A stretch of DNA of 64,000 bases from Verrucomicrobiota bacterium (GCA_947454705.1 CANGKZ010000007.1:1-64000); one strand, 5' to 3'; numbered from the stretch's first letter, positions 44,806 to 54,688 are shown. Numbers and translations: made by a program. The notes: generated from the letters alone by a model not told the origin.

Positions 44806-45624
44806 ATGGCCATCCCCAACGTTCCCCTCACGCAGGGCATTCACGTCTGTCACCTCTACTACCGATTGGACCGGGCCCGCTGGGCGGCTCTCCCTCCCGG
44901 CGAATCTGCTGCCGCTTTGAAGCGTCTCGAGGCCGTCTGCGCGGCCAATCCGGGACCTGCCGCTCCGCGCGTCATGAGCTTCGCTGGAGTCGGTGGAAAA
45001 TCGGATGTCGCCTTCATTCTGTTCGCCGCCGAACTCCAACATCTCAGCGCCCAACAGCGCGCCGTGGAAGCTGCCTTTCCTCCCGGCACCCTCATCCCGG
45101 CATTTAGCTACCTCAGCGTCACCGAGCTGCCCGAATACGTGACCACGGACGAGGATCTCAAGCGCATGATCCAACACGGGGAACGCAAGTTGGTCCCCGG
45201 CACACCCGAGTTCGAAGCCGCATTTACCGCCGCAAAGACGCGCAATGACGAGTACAAGCACTACCGTCTCTATCCGGAAATGGAGTCCTGGGAAGCGATG
45301 TGCTTCTACCCGATGAGCAAGAAGCGAAACCTCGCCGACAACTGGTATTCGCTCGACTTTGACGCGCGCAAAAAACTCATGAGCGGACACGCCAAAACGG
45401 GCCGCAAATACGCGGGTAAAATCTCCCAAATGATCACCGGATCCACCGGACTCGATGATTGGGAATGGGGCGTCACCCTTTTTGCCCACAATCTCGATGA
45501 AGTGAAAAGCATCGTGTACGAAATGCGTTTCGACGAAGTCACGGCCCGCTACGGGGACTTTGGGCCCTTCTACTGCGCACTGACCCTCGCTCCGTCGGAT
45601 CTTTGGAGCCATCTGGGGCTCTAA
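44806..45624 (+). CDS. hemQ: Coproheme decarboxylase HemQ (chlorite-dismutase family)
   Basis: 272-residue member of the chlorite dismutase/HemQ family, which decarboxylates coproheme III to heme b in the coproporphyrin-dependent pathway. The catalytic tyrosine and lysine align with Y168 and K172 in MCFYPMSKKRN, and the proximal haem ligand with H195 in LMSGHAKTGRKYAGK; the 27-residue spacing equals that of HemQ from Gram-positive bacteria. The distal Arg of true chlorite dismutases is not evident. It stands directly before the ribosomal operon, separated by two hairpins. Confidence 0.9.
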   Translation: MAIPNVPLTQGIHVCHLYYRLDRARWAALPPGESAAALKRLEAVCAANPGPAAPRVMSFAGVGGKSDVAFILFAAELQHLSAQQRAVEAAFPPGTLIPAFSYLSVTELPEYVTTDEDLKRMIQHGERKLVPGTPEFEAAFTAAKTRNDEYKHYRLYPEMESWEAMCFYPMSKKRNLADNWYSLDFDARKKLMSGHAKTGRKYAGKISQMITGSTGLDDWEWGVTLFAHNLDEVKSIVYEMRFDEVTARYGDFGPFYCALTLAPSDLWSHLGL

Positions 45625-45631
45625 TCGCAGT

Positions 45632-45655
45632 CCGAAAACGAGTTTCGGTTTTTTT
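45632..45655 (+). terminator. Intrinsic terminator after hemQ
   Basis: CCGAAA (45632-45637), loop ACGAG, TTTCGG (45643-45648), then seven T. A short stem but a perfect T-tract, eight bases after the hemQ stop. Confidence 0.8.
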
Positions 45656-45658
45656 ACG

Positions 45659-45691
45659 TGGGCGGATTCGATGCATTTCCGAATCCGCCCA
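45659..45691 (+). terminator. Second hairpin behind hemQ
   Basis: GGGCGGATTCG (45660-45670) pairs with CGAATCCGCCC (45680-45690) around a nine-base loop, with an additional T-A pair at 45659/45691, then ATTTCTTCTC. The tail is pyrimidine-rich but not a pure T-tract. Likely a back-up terminator that insulates the ribosomal operon. Confidence 0.55.
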
Positions 45692-45950
45692 TTTCTTCTC
45701 CACAAAAGATCTCGTTCAAAAACCCCAATAAAACCGGCCCTCAAACGAGCCTGCGGTGTCGGCAATGCAACTTTTTTCCAAAAAGGCCTTGCAGCCAAGT
45801 CACTGATAGATAAGCTCTGCGCTCCGTTTCATTCTCTTTGAGGATGTAATTGAAACCGTCGGTTCGGCCGACAACCAGACCGCTCTTCGCGGCGAGGGAA
45901 TTATGGCCGAATCCCACGCGAGCTCCGCTCGGTGAAACTGAATTTTTGCT

Positions 45951-46799
45951 GTGAAAACGTTTAGACCGTTAACGCCGTCCCAGCGGTATTTGACCGTGCA
46001 GGACTTTTCGGACGTCACTAAGACGCGTCCAGAGAAGTCCCTGGTTTATACCAAGAAGAAGTCCGGTGGCCGTAACAACTATGGTCGGGTGACAGCCCGC
46101 GCCATTGGTGGTGGCCACAAGCAGAAGGTCCGCATGGTGGACTTCCGCCGGAACCGCTTCGGCCTGGAAGCTAAAGTTGTCGCGATCGAATACGATCCCA
46201 ACCGCAGCGCCCGCATCGCTTTGCTCGAGTACTCCGACAAGCAGAAGACCTACATTGTGGCCCCCGATGGCCTGCAGGTGGGTACCTCGCTCATGAGTGG
46301 CCCGACGGCCCCTCCGAGCGTCGGAAATGCTCTTCCCCTCGCCAACATCCCCGTGGGTCTGCACATCCACAACATCGAGCTGATCCCGGGCCGTGGCGCC
46401 CAGATCGTCCGCTCCGCGGGTTCCGCGGCGGTGCTGATGTCGAAGGATGACGGCTATGCGCAGGTTCGCCTGCCGTCGGGTGAAATTCGCCGCATCCACG
46501 AAAACTGCCTCGCCACCATTGGCCAGGTCGGTAATGCCCAGTGGGAAAACGTGGTGTACGGCAAGGCCGGTCGCACCCGTTGGATGGGCAAGCGTCCGAT
46601 GAGCCGCGGTATGGTTCGTAACCCTGTTGACCACCCGAACGGTGGCGGTCAGGGCAAGTCTAAGGGTGGTGGTGGTCGCCAGCATTTGACCTCTCCGTGG
46701 GGTCTCCTCGCCAAGGGCTATCGCACTCGTAACAAGCACAAGGTCTCTAACCGATTCATCCTCGTCCGCCGTGACGGCCGGCCGATGAAGCTCAAGTAA
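45951..46799 (+). CDS. rplB: 50S ribosomal protein L2
   Basis: 282 residues with a GTG start. L2 signatures: [48 protein letters not shown] and the C-terminal [15 protein letters not shown] containing the histidine essential for peptidyl-transferase function. It binds 23S rRNA domain IV and helps subunit joining. It is the first gene of the operon here; rpsJ, rplC, rplD and rplW normally stand in front. Confidence 0.98.
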   Translation: MKTFRPLTPSQRYLTVQDFSDVTKTRPEKSLVYTKKKSGGRNNYGRVTARAIGGGHKQKVRMVDFRRNRFGLEAKVVAIEYDPNRSARIALLEYSDKQKTYIVAPDGLQVGTSLMSGPTAPPSVGNALPLANIPVGLHIHNIELIPGRGAQIVRSAGSAAVLMSKDDGYAQVRLPSGEIRRIHENCLATIGQVGNAQWENVVYGKAGRTRWMGKRPMSRGMVRNPVDHPNGGGQGKSKGGGGRQHLTSPWGLLAKGYRTRNKHKVSNRFILVRRDGRPMKLK

Positions 46800-46803
46800 T
46801 CAT

Positions 46804-47085
46804 ATGGGTCGTTCTCTTAAAAAGGGTCCCTTTGTGGACCACCATCTGGCCGACAAGATCGACAAGGCTAGGACCACGAAGTCGAAGTCGCCGATCAAAA
46901 CCTGGTCGCGTCGCTCGATGATCACCCCTGATTTCGTGGGTCTCACCTTCAACGTTCACAACGGCAAGGTGTTCAACCCGGTGTTCGTGACGGAAAACAT
47001 GGTCGGGCACAAGCTCGGCGAATTTTCCTTCACCCGCACCTTCAAGAAGCACGGCGCTCACACCGCGAAGGCGGAAGCGAAGTAG
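46804..47085 (+). CDS. rpsS: 30S ribosomal protein S19
   Basis: 93 residues, standard length. [19 protein letters not shown] and [19 protein letters not shown] with [17 protein letters not shown] are S19 signatures. It sits in the 30S head and contacts S13. Only four bases separate it from rplB, so the two are co-translated. Confidence 0.98.
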   Translation: MGRSLKKGPFVDHHLADKIDKARTTKSKSPIKTWSRRSMITPDFVGLTFNVHNGKVFNPVFVTENMVGHKLGEFSFTRTFKKHGAHTAKAEAK

Positions 47086-47100
47086 TATCCAGGAGATCCC

Positions 47101-47439
47101 ATGGAAGTCCGATCGCTCTATAAGAATTTCAAGATGTCTCCGCAGAAGGTGCGCGAGGTTGTCCGCCAGGTGCGTGGTATGAACGCGCAGCAAGCCCTCG
47201 GGGTGCTGCAGTTCGTTCCCCGCAAATCAGCCCAGGCGGTCGCCAAGACCCTCAAGTCGGCCATCGCGAACGCAGAGAACAATCACGGCCTCAAGCCCGA
47301 GACCCTCGTTATCCGCGAGGCTCACGCGCTCGCCGCTCCGTCTCTCCGCCGCTTCACTCCCAAGGCCCGCGGCTCCGCCGGCCCTGTGATCAAGCGTAAC
47401 TGCCACATCCAGATCGTCCTTTCCGACACGACCGAATAG
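47101..47439 (+). CDS. rplV: 50S ribosomal protein L22
   Basis: 112 residues. [20 protein letters not shown] near the start and [26 protein letters not shown] at the end define L22, whose long hairpin lines the peptide exit tunnel. An AGGAG lies about eight bases before the ATG. Confidence 0.97.
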   Translation: MEVRSLYKNFKMSPQKVREVVRQVRGMNAQQALGVLQFVPRKSAQAVAKTLKSAIANAENNHGLKPETLVIREAHALAAPSLRRFTPKARGSAGPVIKRNCHIQIVLSDTTE

Positions 47440-47446
47440 CACGCGT

Positions 47447-48127
47447 ATGGGCCAGAAAACCAATCCAGTGGGCTTCCGCATCCCGGTGAACCGGGACTGG
47501 CGGTCGAAGTGGTTCGCCTCGAAGAAGGACTTCGGCGGTCTGCTCGAAGAGGACCGTCTCATCCGCGAGACCCTCAAGAAGAAGCTCGAGTCGGCCTCCG
47601 TGCCGCGTATCAACATCGAGCGTGCCGCCTCCCGGTGCCGCGTGACCATCTACACCGCCCGTCCGGGTGTTGTGATCGGCCGCAAGGGTTCCGAGATCGA
47701 CAAGCTGAAGGAAGAGCTGTCCAAGCTCACCGGCAAGGATGTCTACGTCGACATTCAGGAGATCAAGCAGCCGGAAATCGACGCGCAGTTGGTCGCTGAC
47801 AATGTCGCGATCCAGCTCGAGCGCCGCATCTCCTTCCGCCGCGCAATGAAGAAGGCGGTTCAGACCGCCATGGATTTCGGTGCCGATGGCATCAAGATCC
47901 GCTGCGCCGGCCGTCTCGGTGGAGCCGAACTGGCTCGCGTCGAGACCTATCACGAGGGACGCGTCCCTCTGCACACTCTTCGTGCCAACATCGATTACGG
48001 CTTCTCCGAAGCCAAGACCGTGTACGGCAAACTGGGCGTCAAATGCTGGATCTGTAAGGGCGAAAGCAAGAAGATCCAACCTGTGGCGCCGCCTCGTCCG
48101 GTGGAAGCACCTGTCGTCGGCAAGTAA
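47447..48127 (+). CDS. rpsC: 30S ribosomal protein S3
   Basis: 226 residues. [18 protein letters not shown] opens it; the KH domain is [35 protein letters not shown] and [16 protein letters not shown] complete the C-terminal domain. It forms part of the mRNA entry channel. Starts seven bases after rplV. Confidence 0.98.
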   Translation: MGQKTNPVGFRIPVNRDWRSKWFASKKDFGGLLEEDRLIRETLKKKLESASVPRINIERAASRCRVTIYTARPGVVIGRKGSEIDKLKEELSKLTGKDVYVDIQEIKQPEIDAQLVADNVAIQLERRISFRRAMKKAVQTAMDFGADGIKIRCAGRLGGAELARVETYHEGRVPLHTLRANIDYGFSEAKTVYGKLGVKCWICKGESKKIQPVAPPRPVEAPVVGK

Positions 48128-48163
48128 ACCAACCGTCACCAATTTTTTCAGGAGAGCGAAGTT

Positions 48164-48583
48164 ATGGCGTTGATGCCGGCAAGGGTTAAGTACCGCAAGA
48201 TGCACCGTGGACACCGCACGGGCCTCGCCTCGCGCGGCAACACGGTGGCTTTCGGCGAATACGGCCTCCAGGCGCTTGAGCGCTGCTGGATGGACACAAA
48301 GCAGATTGAAGCGGCCCGCGTTGCGGTCACCCGCTACATGAAGCGCCGTGGCAAGGTTTGGATCCGGATTTTCCCGGACAAGAGCTTCACCAAGAAACCG
48401 CTGGAAGTCCGAATGGGCACTGGCAAAGGCGCGGTGGAATCCTGGGTGGCGGTCATCCGTCCTGCGAACATCCTGTTCGAGGTCGATGGCGTTACCGAGG
48501 TTGTGGCCCGCGAAGCCATGCGCCTGGCAGCAACCAAGCTGCCGATCAGCACCAAATTCATCGCACGCCACAAGATGGCTTGA
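48164..48583 (+). CDS. rplP: 50S ribosomal protein L16
   Basis: 139 residues. [35 protein letters not shown] and [29 protein letters not shown] are diagnostic; L16 organises the A-site region and is in contact with L27 and tRNA. An AGGAGAG precedes the ATG. Confidence 0.98.
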   Translation: MALMPARVKYRKMHRGHRTGLASRGNTVAFGEYGLQALERCWMDTKQIEAARVAVTRYMKRRGKVWIRIFPDKSFTKKPLEVRMGTGKGAVESWVAVIRPANILFEVDGVTEVVAREAMRLAATKLPISTKFIARHKMA

Positions 48584-48592
48584 GGAGCAGAC

Positions 48593-48817
48593 ATGGCCAA
48601 GACCGCTTACAACGATTTGACCGCGCAAGAGCTTACGGCGAAAAGCCAGGAGCTGCGCCAGGAGCTGTTCAACCTCCGCTTGCAGAAAGCGTCCGCACGG
48701 CTGGAGAAGCCGCATCGGATTGCTGAACTGCGCAAGGAGATCGCCCGCTGCGAAACGCGCCTTTCAACCCTACGCCAGGCTTCGGCGCAGGGAAAGGCCA
48801 CCGCCCCCAAAGCTTGA
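48593..48817 (+). CDS. rpmC: 50S ribosomal protein L29
   Basis: 74 residues. [36 protein letters not shown] is the two-helix L29 core; it lies at the tunnel exit where trigger factor and SRP dock. A short Ala/Lys tail follows (QGKATAPKA). Confidence 0.95.
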   Translation: MAKTAYNDLTAQELTAKSQELRQELFNLRLQKASARLEKPHRIAELRKEIARCETRLSTLRQASAQGKATAPKA

Positions 48818-48823
48818 CGAAGT

Positions 48824-49108
48824 ATGGCTGAGCAAACCCTAGTCCGTGGCCACCGCAAGGAGCGGGTCGGCGAAGTGGTCTCCGATCGGATGACCAAGAC
48901 CATTGTTGTCCGTGTGGAGCGCCGTTTTCGGCATCCCCAGTTCAAGAAAGTCGTGACGAGCTTTAAAAAGCTCTATGCGCACGACGAGAAGGAGGAAGCC
49001 TCGATTGGCGACCTCGTCCGCATCCAGGAAACCCGGCCCTTGAGCAAAACCAAGTGCTGGCGCCTCGTGGAAATCCTCAACGCCGACGGCACCAGCAAGA
49101 CCGCCTGA
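48824..49108 (+). CDS. rpsQ: 30S ribosomal protein S17
   Basis: 94 residues. An OB-fold 16S-rRNA binder recognised by [43 protein letters not shown] and [25 protein letters not shown]. Begins six bases after rpmC. Confidence 0.96.
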   Translation: MAEQTLVRGHRKERVGEVVSDRMTKTIVVRVERRFRHPQFKKVVTSFKKLYAHDEKEEASIGDLVRIQETRPLSKTKCWRLVEILNADGTSKTA

Positions 49109-49136
49109 CGCCGGCACCCAATTAGAGGAGTAATCT

Positions 49137-49502
49137 ATGCTTCAAGTTCGTTCTAGTCTCGATGTCGCCGACAATACCGGCGCCAAGGTTGCCTGGACCA
49201 TCGGTGTCCTCGGCCGTAACCAGCGCTATGCGCGGGTTGGCGACGTGATCAAGGTCCACATCAAAGAGGCCGCTCCGGACGGTTCGGTCAAGAAGGGCGA
49301 GGTCCAGAATGCCGTGGTCGTTCGTACCCGGCAGGCGATCCGCCGTTCCGACGGATCCTACCTCCGCTTCGACCGCAACGCGGTGGTCATCATTGATAAG
49401 GAAAACAACCCGAAGGGCACCCGCATCTTCGGCCCGGTGGCTCGCGAGCTCCGGGACAAGAAGTTCATGAAGATTATCTCCCTCGCTCCTGAGGTAATCT
49501 GA
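49137..49502 (+). CDS. rplN: 50S ribosomal protein L14
   Basis: 121 residues, standard length. [60 protein letters not shown] and [27 protein letters not shown] cover the whole L14 fold. An AGAGGAG precedes the ATG by eight bases. Confidence 0.98.
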   Translation: MLQVRSSLDVADNTGAKVAWTIGVLGRNQRYARVGDVIKVHIKEAAPDGSVKKGEVQNAVVVRTRQAIRRSDGSYLRFDRNAVVIIDKENNPKGTRIFGPVARELRDKKFMKIISLAPEVI

Positions 49503-49533
49503 ACGACGACGCCCTGATACCTGTTAACCAGCC

Positions 49534-49860
49534 ATGAAGGTGGAAACCAAACTTAAATTTCACGTCCGCAGCGGCGACGAAGTCGTCGTGATCGCCGGTT
49601 CGTCCAAGGGCCGCCGCGGCAAGGTCACCCGGGTTCTCACTGCTCGCAGCTCCGTCATCCTGGAAGGGACGGACGAGCGCAGCAAGGAAACCGATGACAA
49701 GCGCCGTCTGGTGCGTCCGGTCCAGCACTATCTCCGCAAGAGCCAGCAGAACCCTCAGGGTGGGCTGCTCTGGTTGGAAGGACCGGTCCATGTGTCCAAT
49801 GTGATGAAGGTGGACGAGTACGAGCGGCGGAGCGCCAAGCGCACTGCCAAAACCCGGTAA
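49534..49860 (+). CDS. rplX: 50S ribosomal protein L24
   Basis: 108 residues. The KOW motif is [45 protein letters not shown] follows as in L24, an early assembly initiator of the large subunit. It lies 31 bases behind rplN. Confidence 0.96.
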   Translation: MKVETKLKFHVRSGDEVVVIAGSSKGRRGKVTRVLTARSSVILEGTDERSKETDDKRRLVRPVQHYLRKSQQNPQGGLLWLEGPVHVSNVMKVDEYERRSAKRTAKTR

Positions 49861-49874
49861 GCCGATCGATCGAA

Positions 49875-50414
49875 ATGAAGGCCCGTCTTTACAAGAAATA
49901 CGTCGAGGAAGTTCTGCCCGCGCTGAAGGAAAAGCGCAGCTATCAGAACGTCCACCAGATCCCTCGTATCGAGAAGATCGTTATCAACATGGGTGTGTCG
50001 TGCTCGGCTGAAAAGGGATCCGTGGAAGAGGCCGTCAAGGACCTCACCCAGATCACCGGCCGCAAGCCCGTCATCAACAAATCCCGCAAGAGCGTTGCGA
50101 ACTTCAAGCTTCGCGCCGGCCAAGCCATCGGCTGCCGTGTGACGCTCCGCCGGGAAGTGATGTACGAGTTCTTCGACCGCCTGGTCACCTCTGCGCTCCC
50201 GCGTATTCGTGACTTCCGCGGGGTGTCGGTGCGTGCCTTCGACGGCCGCGGATCCTACTCGCTCGGTCTTCCGGACCAGACCATCTTTCCGGAAATCGAA
50301 CTCGACAAGATTAAGCGGCAACAGGGCATGGACATCACCATTGTCACCAGTGCCGACAGCAACGATGAGGCCTACGACCTCCTCAAGCTGATGGGCATGC
50401 CGTTCTCCAAGTAA
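49875..50414 (+). CDS. rplE: 50S ribosomal protein L5
   Basis: 179 residues, same as E. coli. [48 protein letters not shown] and [21 protein letters not shown] identify L5, which binds 5S rRNA. Fourteen bases follow rplX. Confidence 0.98.
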   Translation: MKARLYKKYVEEVLPALKEKRSYQNVHQIPRIEKIVINMGVSCSAEKGSVEEAVKDLTQITGRKPVINKSRKSVANFKLRAGQAIGCRVTLRREVMYEFFDRLVTSALPRIRDFRGVSVRAFDGRGSYSLGLPDQTIFPEIELDKIKRQQGMDITIVTSADSNDEAYDLLKLMGMPFSK

Positions 50415-50433
50415 CTTTCAAGCGATACTCACT

Positions 50434-50703
50434 ATGGCCAAGAAATCCTGGCTGGAACGCAACAAGAAGAAAGCCGCGACGGTTAAGAAGTACGCCGCGC
50501 TGCGCGCCGAGCTGAAGGCGAAGGGCGACTATGCCGCCCTGAGCAAGCTCCCGAAGAACGCGAGCCCCGTCCGTGTGGTCAACCGCTGCAAATTCAGCGG
50601 CCGCCGCCGTGGCTTCCTCCGCAAGTACGGCTGCTCCCGCCTCACTTTCCGTGAGGGCGCAGTCGCCGGTCTGATTCCGGGCGTCACGAAATCCAGCTGG
50701 TAA
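50434..50703 (+). CDS. rpsN: 30S ribosomal protein S14 (zinc-free type)
   Basis: 89 residues. [32 protein letters not shown] and [23 protein letters not shown] identify S14. It is the long form and lacks the four-cysteine zinc ribbon of the short form (only two separate Cys), so it should not depend on zinc. Confidence 0.97.
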   Translation: MAKKSWLERNKKKAATVKKYAALRAELKAKGDYAALSKLPKNASPVRVVNRCKFSGRRRGFLRKYGCSRLTFREGAVAGLIPGVTKSSW

Positions 50704-50715
50704 CCCGCCGCCGAC

Positions 50716-51102
50716 ATGAACGATCCCATTGCAGACCTTCTCACCCGCATTCGCAATGCGGGCAGTGCCCTCCATCCTGAGGTTGCGATTCCGCACTCCA
50801 AGATGAAGGAATCGATCGCCCACCTCCTGAAGCGCGAAGGCTATATCAATAGCGTGACCGTGGAAGGTGGAACGGTGAAGACCCTCAAGCTCGGGCTTCG
50901 CTACCAGGGCCGCAAGACCGTGATCACCGGCATCAAGCAGGTGAGCACCCCGGGTCTGCGCCGCTACTGCAGCAGCACCGAGATTCCCCGCGTGCTCGGC
51001 GGAATGGGAGTTGCGATTATCTCGACGCCCAAGGGCGTGATGACGGGCTCCGACGCCCGCAAGCAAAACACTGGCGGCGAAGTCGTCTGCTACATCTGGT
51101 AA
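50716..51102 (+). CDS. rpsH: 30S ribosomal protein S8
   Basis: 128 residues. NDPIADLLTRIRNAGSALHPEVAIPHSKMKESIAHLLKREGY and the end GVAIISTPKGVMTGSDARKQNTGGEVVCYIW are S8-specific. S8 binds 16S rRNA helix 21 and in E. coli represses the spc operon; a comparable site near rplE was not sought successfully here. Confidence 0.97.
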   Translation: MNDPIADLLTRIRNAGSALHPEVAIPHSKMKESIAHLLKREGYINSVTVEGGTVKTLKLGLRYQGRKTVITGIKQVSTPGLRRYCSSTEIPRVLGGMGVAIISTPKGVMTGSDARKQNTGGEVVCYIW

Positions 51103-51120
51103 GGCAAAAAGGTTTTTCGT

Positions 51121-51657
51121 ATGTCACGCATTGGCAAAACGCCCGTTCCGATTCCCGCTAAGGTCAAAGTGACCGTCGCAGGGAACCGAGTCTCGGCCGA
51201 GGGCCCCAAGGGCAAGCTCGAACTGAATCTCCCCGTGCTGACCACCGCTGCGGTGGACGGCGCCAGCGTTCGCGTCACTCGTGACGGCGAGACCAACCAG
51301 GCCCGTGCGATGCACGGTCTGGCCCGCGCGCTGGTCAACAACATGCTCAAGGGCGTCTCGGACGGCTTCCAGAAGAAGCTCGAGATCCAGGGCGTCGGAT
51401 TCAAGGCCGCTGTCCAGGGGACCGCGGTGAATCTGTCCCTCGGATTCAGCCATCCCATTCTCTATCCCATCCCCGCGGGCATCAAGGTGACCGTGGAGGA
51501 GAACACCAAGCTCACCATCGACGGCGCCTGCAAGGAAACCGTGGGTCGTGTTGCCGCTGAGATTCGCAGCTACTACCCCCCCGAGCCTTACAAGGGCAAG
51601 GGTGTCCGTTACGCTGGCGAGAAGGTCGTCCGCAAGGAAGGCAAGACCGTTCAGTAA
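51121..51657 (+). CDS. rplF: 50S ribosomal protein L6
   Basis: 178 residues. MSRIGKTPVPIPAKVKVTV, VSAEGPKGKLEL, GVGFKAAVQGTAVNLSLGFSHPI and the conserved EPYKGKGVRYAGEKVVRKEGK near the end define L6, which sits near the sarcin-ricin loop and L7/L12 stalk. Confidence 0.98.
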   Translation: MSRIGKTPVPIPAKVKVTVAGNRVSAEGPKGKLELNLPVLTTAAVDGASVRVTRDGETNQARAMHGLARALVNNMLKGVSDGFQKKLEIQGVGFKAAVQGTAVNLSLGFSHPILYPIPAGIKVTVEENTKLTIDGACKETVGRVAAEIRSYYPPEPYKGKGVRYAGEKVVRKEGKTVQ

Positions 51658-51698
51658 GGATAAGATCCGCAGGTTCAACCCTAGATTTCGCCCGCAGA

Positions 51699-52061
51699 AT
51701 GAGAACCGAACACAAACAGCGCCTCGCGCAGCTCCGCCACTGGCGTGTCCGCAAGCACGTCGTCGGCAGCGCCGAACGCCCCCGGATGAGCGTCAAGTTC
51801 ACCGGCCAACACATCTACGTCCAGATCATCAACGACGCCGCCGGCTTGACCGTCGCGTCGGTGAGCACCCACGGGAAGACGGCACCTGCTGGTGTCAAGG
51901 GTGCCAATGTCGCCAGCGCGGTGCTGGTCGGCAAGGCTGTGGCCGAAGCGGCCAAGGCCAAGGGCGTGGAATCAGTGGTCTTCGACCGAGGCTCCGCCCG
52001 GTATCACGGCAAGGTCAAGGCGCTGGCGGATGCCGCGCGTGAGGCCGGGCTCAAGTTTTAA
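51699..52061 (+). CDS. rplR: 50S ribosomal protein L18
   Basis: 120 residues. RHWRVRKHVVGSAERPRMSVKFTGQHIYVQIINDAAG and VVFDRGSARYHGKVKALADAAREAGLKF are L18; it binds 5S rRNA with L5. A 41-base gap separates it from rplF. Confidence 0.97.
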   Translation: MRTEHKQRLAQLRHWRVRKHVVGSAERPRMSVKFTGQHIYVQIINDAAGLTVASVSTHGKTAPAGVKGANVASAVLVGKAVAEAAKAKGVESVVFDRGSARYHGKVKALADAAREAGLKF

Positions 52062-52082
52062 ACTCTCATCGAGATTACGATT

Positions 52083-52712
52083 GTGGCTGACGAAAAAGAA
52101 CAAGTGACCCCCGCCGCTCCTGCGGCCGAGGCTCCCAGGAACGAGCGTCCCGAACGCGGTGGTGATCGCGGTGGAAACCGCGGTCCCCGTGGTCCCCGCC
52201 GTCGTCCCAACAACGACGATGACGGAAAGCGTGACGAATTCACCGAGAAGACGATTTTCATCAACCGTTCTTCCAAGGTCGTGAAGGGCGGTCGTCGTTT
52301 CAGCTTCAGCGCGCTGGTTGTCACCGGCGACAAGCTGGGCCGCGTTGGACTCGGTCTCGGCAAGGGCGGCGAAGTGAGCGATGCCATCCGCAAGGGTGGA
52401 GAAAACGCCCGCGCCCGCCTCGTTAATGTGGCTCTGAAGGGAGCTACCATTCCCCACGATGTGTTTGCATCGTTCGGTGGAGCCAAGGTTCTCCTCCGCC
52501 CGGCCAGTCCCGGTACCGGACTGATCTGCGGCAAGACGGTTCGCGCAGTCGTGGAATCGGTTGGCGTCAAGGACGTGCTGTCCAAGTCGCTCGGTTCCAA
52601 GAATGCCGCCAATGTGGCCAAGGCCACCCTCAATGCGCTTCTCCAGCTCCGGCGCCGTGAGGATATTCTCAAGTCCCGCGGGCTCGAAGACCGGTCTCAG
52701 AAGGCCGCCTGA
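52083..52712 (+). CDS. rpsE: 30S ribosomal protein S5 with extended N terminus
   Basis: 209 residues, GTG start; about 40 more than E. coli S5. The first 50 residues are Pro/Ala then Arg/Gly/Asn-rich (ERPERGGDRGGNRGPRGPRR) and probably disordered. The core starts at FTEKTIFINRSSKVVKGGRRFSFSALVVTGD, with GKGGEVSDAIRKGGENARARL and the C-terminal GSKNAANVAKATLNAL. S5 secures decoding fidelity. rplO follows after nine bases, with no rpmD (L30) between them. Confidence 0.96.
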   Translation: MADEKEQVTPAAPAAEAPRNERPERGGDRGGNRGPRGPRRRPNNDDDGKRDEFTEKTIFINRSSKVVKGGRRFSFSALVVTGDKLGRVGLGLGKGGEVSDAIRKGGENARARLVNVALKGATIPHDVFASFGGAKVLLRPASPGTGLICGKTVRAVVESVGVKDVLSKSLGSKNAANVAKATLNALLQLRRREDILKSRGLEDRSQKAA

Positions 52713-52721
52713 TTTCTTCCT

Positions 52722-53174
52722 ATGTTGCGTCTCCACAATCTCAAGCCCCGCGCTGGTGCCAAGCACCGCAAGAAGCGCCTGGGTGCCGGTGAATCAAGCG
52801 GTCACGGAAAAACTTCCGGCCGTGGTGGCAAGGGCCAGAGCGCCCGTTCCGGCAGTTCGATCCGTATGGGCTTCGAAGGCGGTCAGATGCCGCTCATTCG
52901 TCGCTTGCCCAAGCGCGGATTCAACAACAACGCCTTCCGCACCTCGTACCTCCCGATCGACCTGGACACTTTAAACCAGTTCGACAATGGAGCGACCGTG
53001 GACGAAGCCACCCTGCGTGGCTCCGGCGCGGCCCGTGGTCAGAAGCTCCTCCGGATCAAGATCCTCGGAGACGGCGAATTGACCAAGAAGCTCCACGTCA
53101 AGGCGGCCGCGTTCAGCGCCACCGCTCGCGCAGCCATCGAAAAGGCTGGCGGGACTGCCGAAGTGGTGTCCTGA
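52722..53174 (+). CDS. rplO: 50S ribosomal protein L15
   Basis: 150 residues. LHNLKPRAGAKHRKKRLGAGESSGHGKTSGRGGKGQSARSG and GFEGGQMPLIRRLPKRGFNN are L15 hallmarks. The C-terminal part binds 23S rRNA late in assembly. secY follows 29 bases downstream. Confidence 0.97.
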   Translation: MLRLHNLKPRAGAKHRKKRLGAGESSGHGKTSGRGGKGQSARSGSSIRMGFEGGQMPLIRRLPKRGFNNNAFRTSYLPIDLDTLNQFDNGATVDEATLRGSGAARGQKLLRIKILGDGELTKKLHVKAAAFSATARAAIEKAGGTAEVVS

Positions 53175-53203
53175 AGTCACGGTCTTAGTCACACGCACCG
53201 CTC

Positions 53204-54583
53204 ATGTTCAGCCAGCTCTTTCAGACCTTCGCCAACTGCTTCAAGATTCCGGAGCTCCGCTCGCGGATCATCTTTACCGCGCTGGTGCTTGGTGTCTGCC
53301 GATTGGTGGCGATGACCCCGGTGCCTGGACTCGACGGTCAGGCCCTCTCGACCTTCCTTGAACAGCAGAGCAGGGGAAACTCCGGCAATTCTGTTCTCGG
53401 TCTGTACAGCATGTTTACCGGTGGTGCCTTGGAAAAGTGCGCTGTCGGATCCCTCGGGATCATGCCGTACATCAGCGCTACGATCATCATCCAGCTCTTA
53501 ACTGCGGTTGTCCCGCTTCTGAGCAAGCTGGCTCGTGAAGAGGGTGGCCGTCCAAAGCTGATCGCCTACGGCCGTTACTTGACGGTCTTGCTGTGCCTCG
53601 GTCAGGGCTTGGTGCTCGCCTTGGGATGGGAACACGCCGACAAGACCTTTAGTGGGTTCTCCGGAAGCCTCGTTCCGGCGGATGCGAATCTCTGGTGGTA
53701 TCGAATTCAGACCGTCGTGGTGTTGACCTCCGGTACGCTCCTTTTGATGTGGCTCGGTGAGCAAATCACCGAACGCGGAGTGGGCAACGGTGTTTCGTTG
53801 ATCATTACCATCGGCATCCTGAATCGTCTTCCACTCGCGGCAAAGTCGATGGCGGTGATGTTCTTCGGTGAAACCCGCACAGCACGCTGGCCGACCGCAT
53901 TCCTGCTGATTGCAGTCCTCGTGATTGTGGTTGCCGGTGTGATCGCGATCACCCAGGCGCAGCGCAAGATTCCCGTTCAATACGCTCAGCGCGCAGTCGG
54001 TCGTAAGGTGTTCTCCGGTGGAACCTCCTTCATGCCGCTTCGTGTGAACTACGCGGGTGTCATGCCGGTAATCTTCGCTCAGGCGATTCTAATGTTCCCG
54101 AGCATGATCTTCACAAAGCTTGGCGACATTTACCGCATCCCGCTTCTGCGCGGATTGGGTATGTCCCTCAGCGACCACGGCTGGTTGTATCTGATTTTGT
54201 TCTCATTGATGATCCTGTTCTTCTCGTACTTCTGGGTTGCGACTCAGTTTAACGAGCTGCAGGTGTCCGACGATTTGAAGAAGCACGGTGGCTACATTCC
54301 GGGAGTTCGTCCTGGAAATCAGACCAGCGACTTCCTCCATCGCACGATGAGCCGAATCACCCTCGCCGGTGCGGTCTTCCTGGTGATCATTGCCACGATC
54401 CCGACCTTGATGTCGAAGTACATCGGGATCGACTACCAGGTCGCCCAGTTCTTCGGCGGCACATCGATGCTGATCACTGTGGGTGTTCTTCTCGATACGA
54501 TGCGCCAGATGGAATCGTATCTCCTCATGCGCCACTATGACGGTTTCCTGAAAAAGGGTCGCGTCAAGGGTCGGATGGGATGA
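53204..54583 (+). CDS. secY: Preprotein translocase subunit SecY
   Basis: 459 residues with ten membrane helices, the channel of the Sec translocon that serves the many exported proteins of this window. MTPVPGLDGQALSTF, PYISATIIIQLLTAVVPLLSKLAREEGGRPKL, LGEQITERGVGNGVSLIITIGI and MRHYDGFLKKGRVKGR are family hallmarks. adk, often next, is missing; map follows after about 105 bases, a gap that may hold an internal promoter but shows no convincing one. Confidence 0.98.
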   Translation: MFSQLFQTFANCFKIPELRSRIIFTALVLGVCRLVAMTPVPGLDGQALSTFLEQQSRGNSGNSVLGLYSMFTGGALEKCAVGSLGIMPYISATIIIQLLTAVVPLLSKLAREEGGRPKLIAYGRYLTVLLCLGQGLVLALGWEHADKTFSGFSGSLVPADANLWWYRIQTVVVLTSGTLLLMWLGEQITERGVGNGVSLIITIGILNRLPLAAKSMAVMFFGETRTARWPTAFLLIAVLVIVVAGVIAITQAQRKIPVQYAQRAVGRKVFSGGTSFMPLRVNYAGVMPVIFAQAILMFPSMIFTKLGDIYRIPLLRGLGMSLSDHGWLYLILFSLMILFFSYFWVATQFNELQVSDDLKKHGGYIPGVRPGNQTSDFLHRTMSRITLAGAVFLVIIATIPTLMSKYIGIDYQVAQFFGGTSMLITVGVLLDTMRQMESYLLMRHYDGFLKKGRVKGRMG

Positions 54584-54688
54584 GTCGGGAGTTGTTTTTG
54601 GAAGTTCTTTGTAAAATGCCCGCAATTTGCCGCTTCGACGCACGGCGTTGGAACGGCGGATCGCAAGGTGAAAGTTTCGGGAGTTAAT

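Larger units (their letters stand above)
45625..45950 (+). other. Intergenic region before the ribosomal operon
   Basis: These 326 bases hold the hemQ terminator (45632-45655), a second hairpin (45659-45691), then an AT-richer stretch (45692-45950) that should hold the operon promoter. TTGCAG at 45789-45794 with TAAGCT at 45811-45816 is the best -35/-10 pair I can find (spacer 16) but the match is weak. No remnant of rpsJ, rplC, rplD or rplW is readable. Confidence 0.6.

Noticed and set aside
47390-48715. 441-codon minus-strand frame across rpsC, rplP and rpmC
   Set aside because: Mirrors highly biased codon use of ribosomal genes; no family resemblance.
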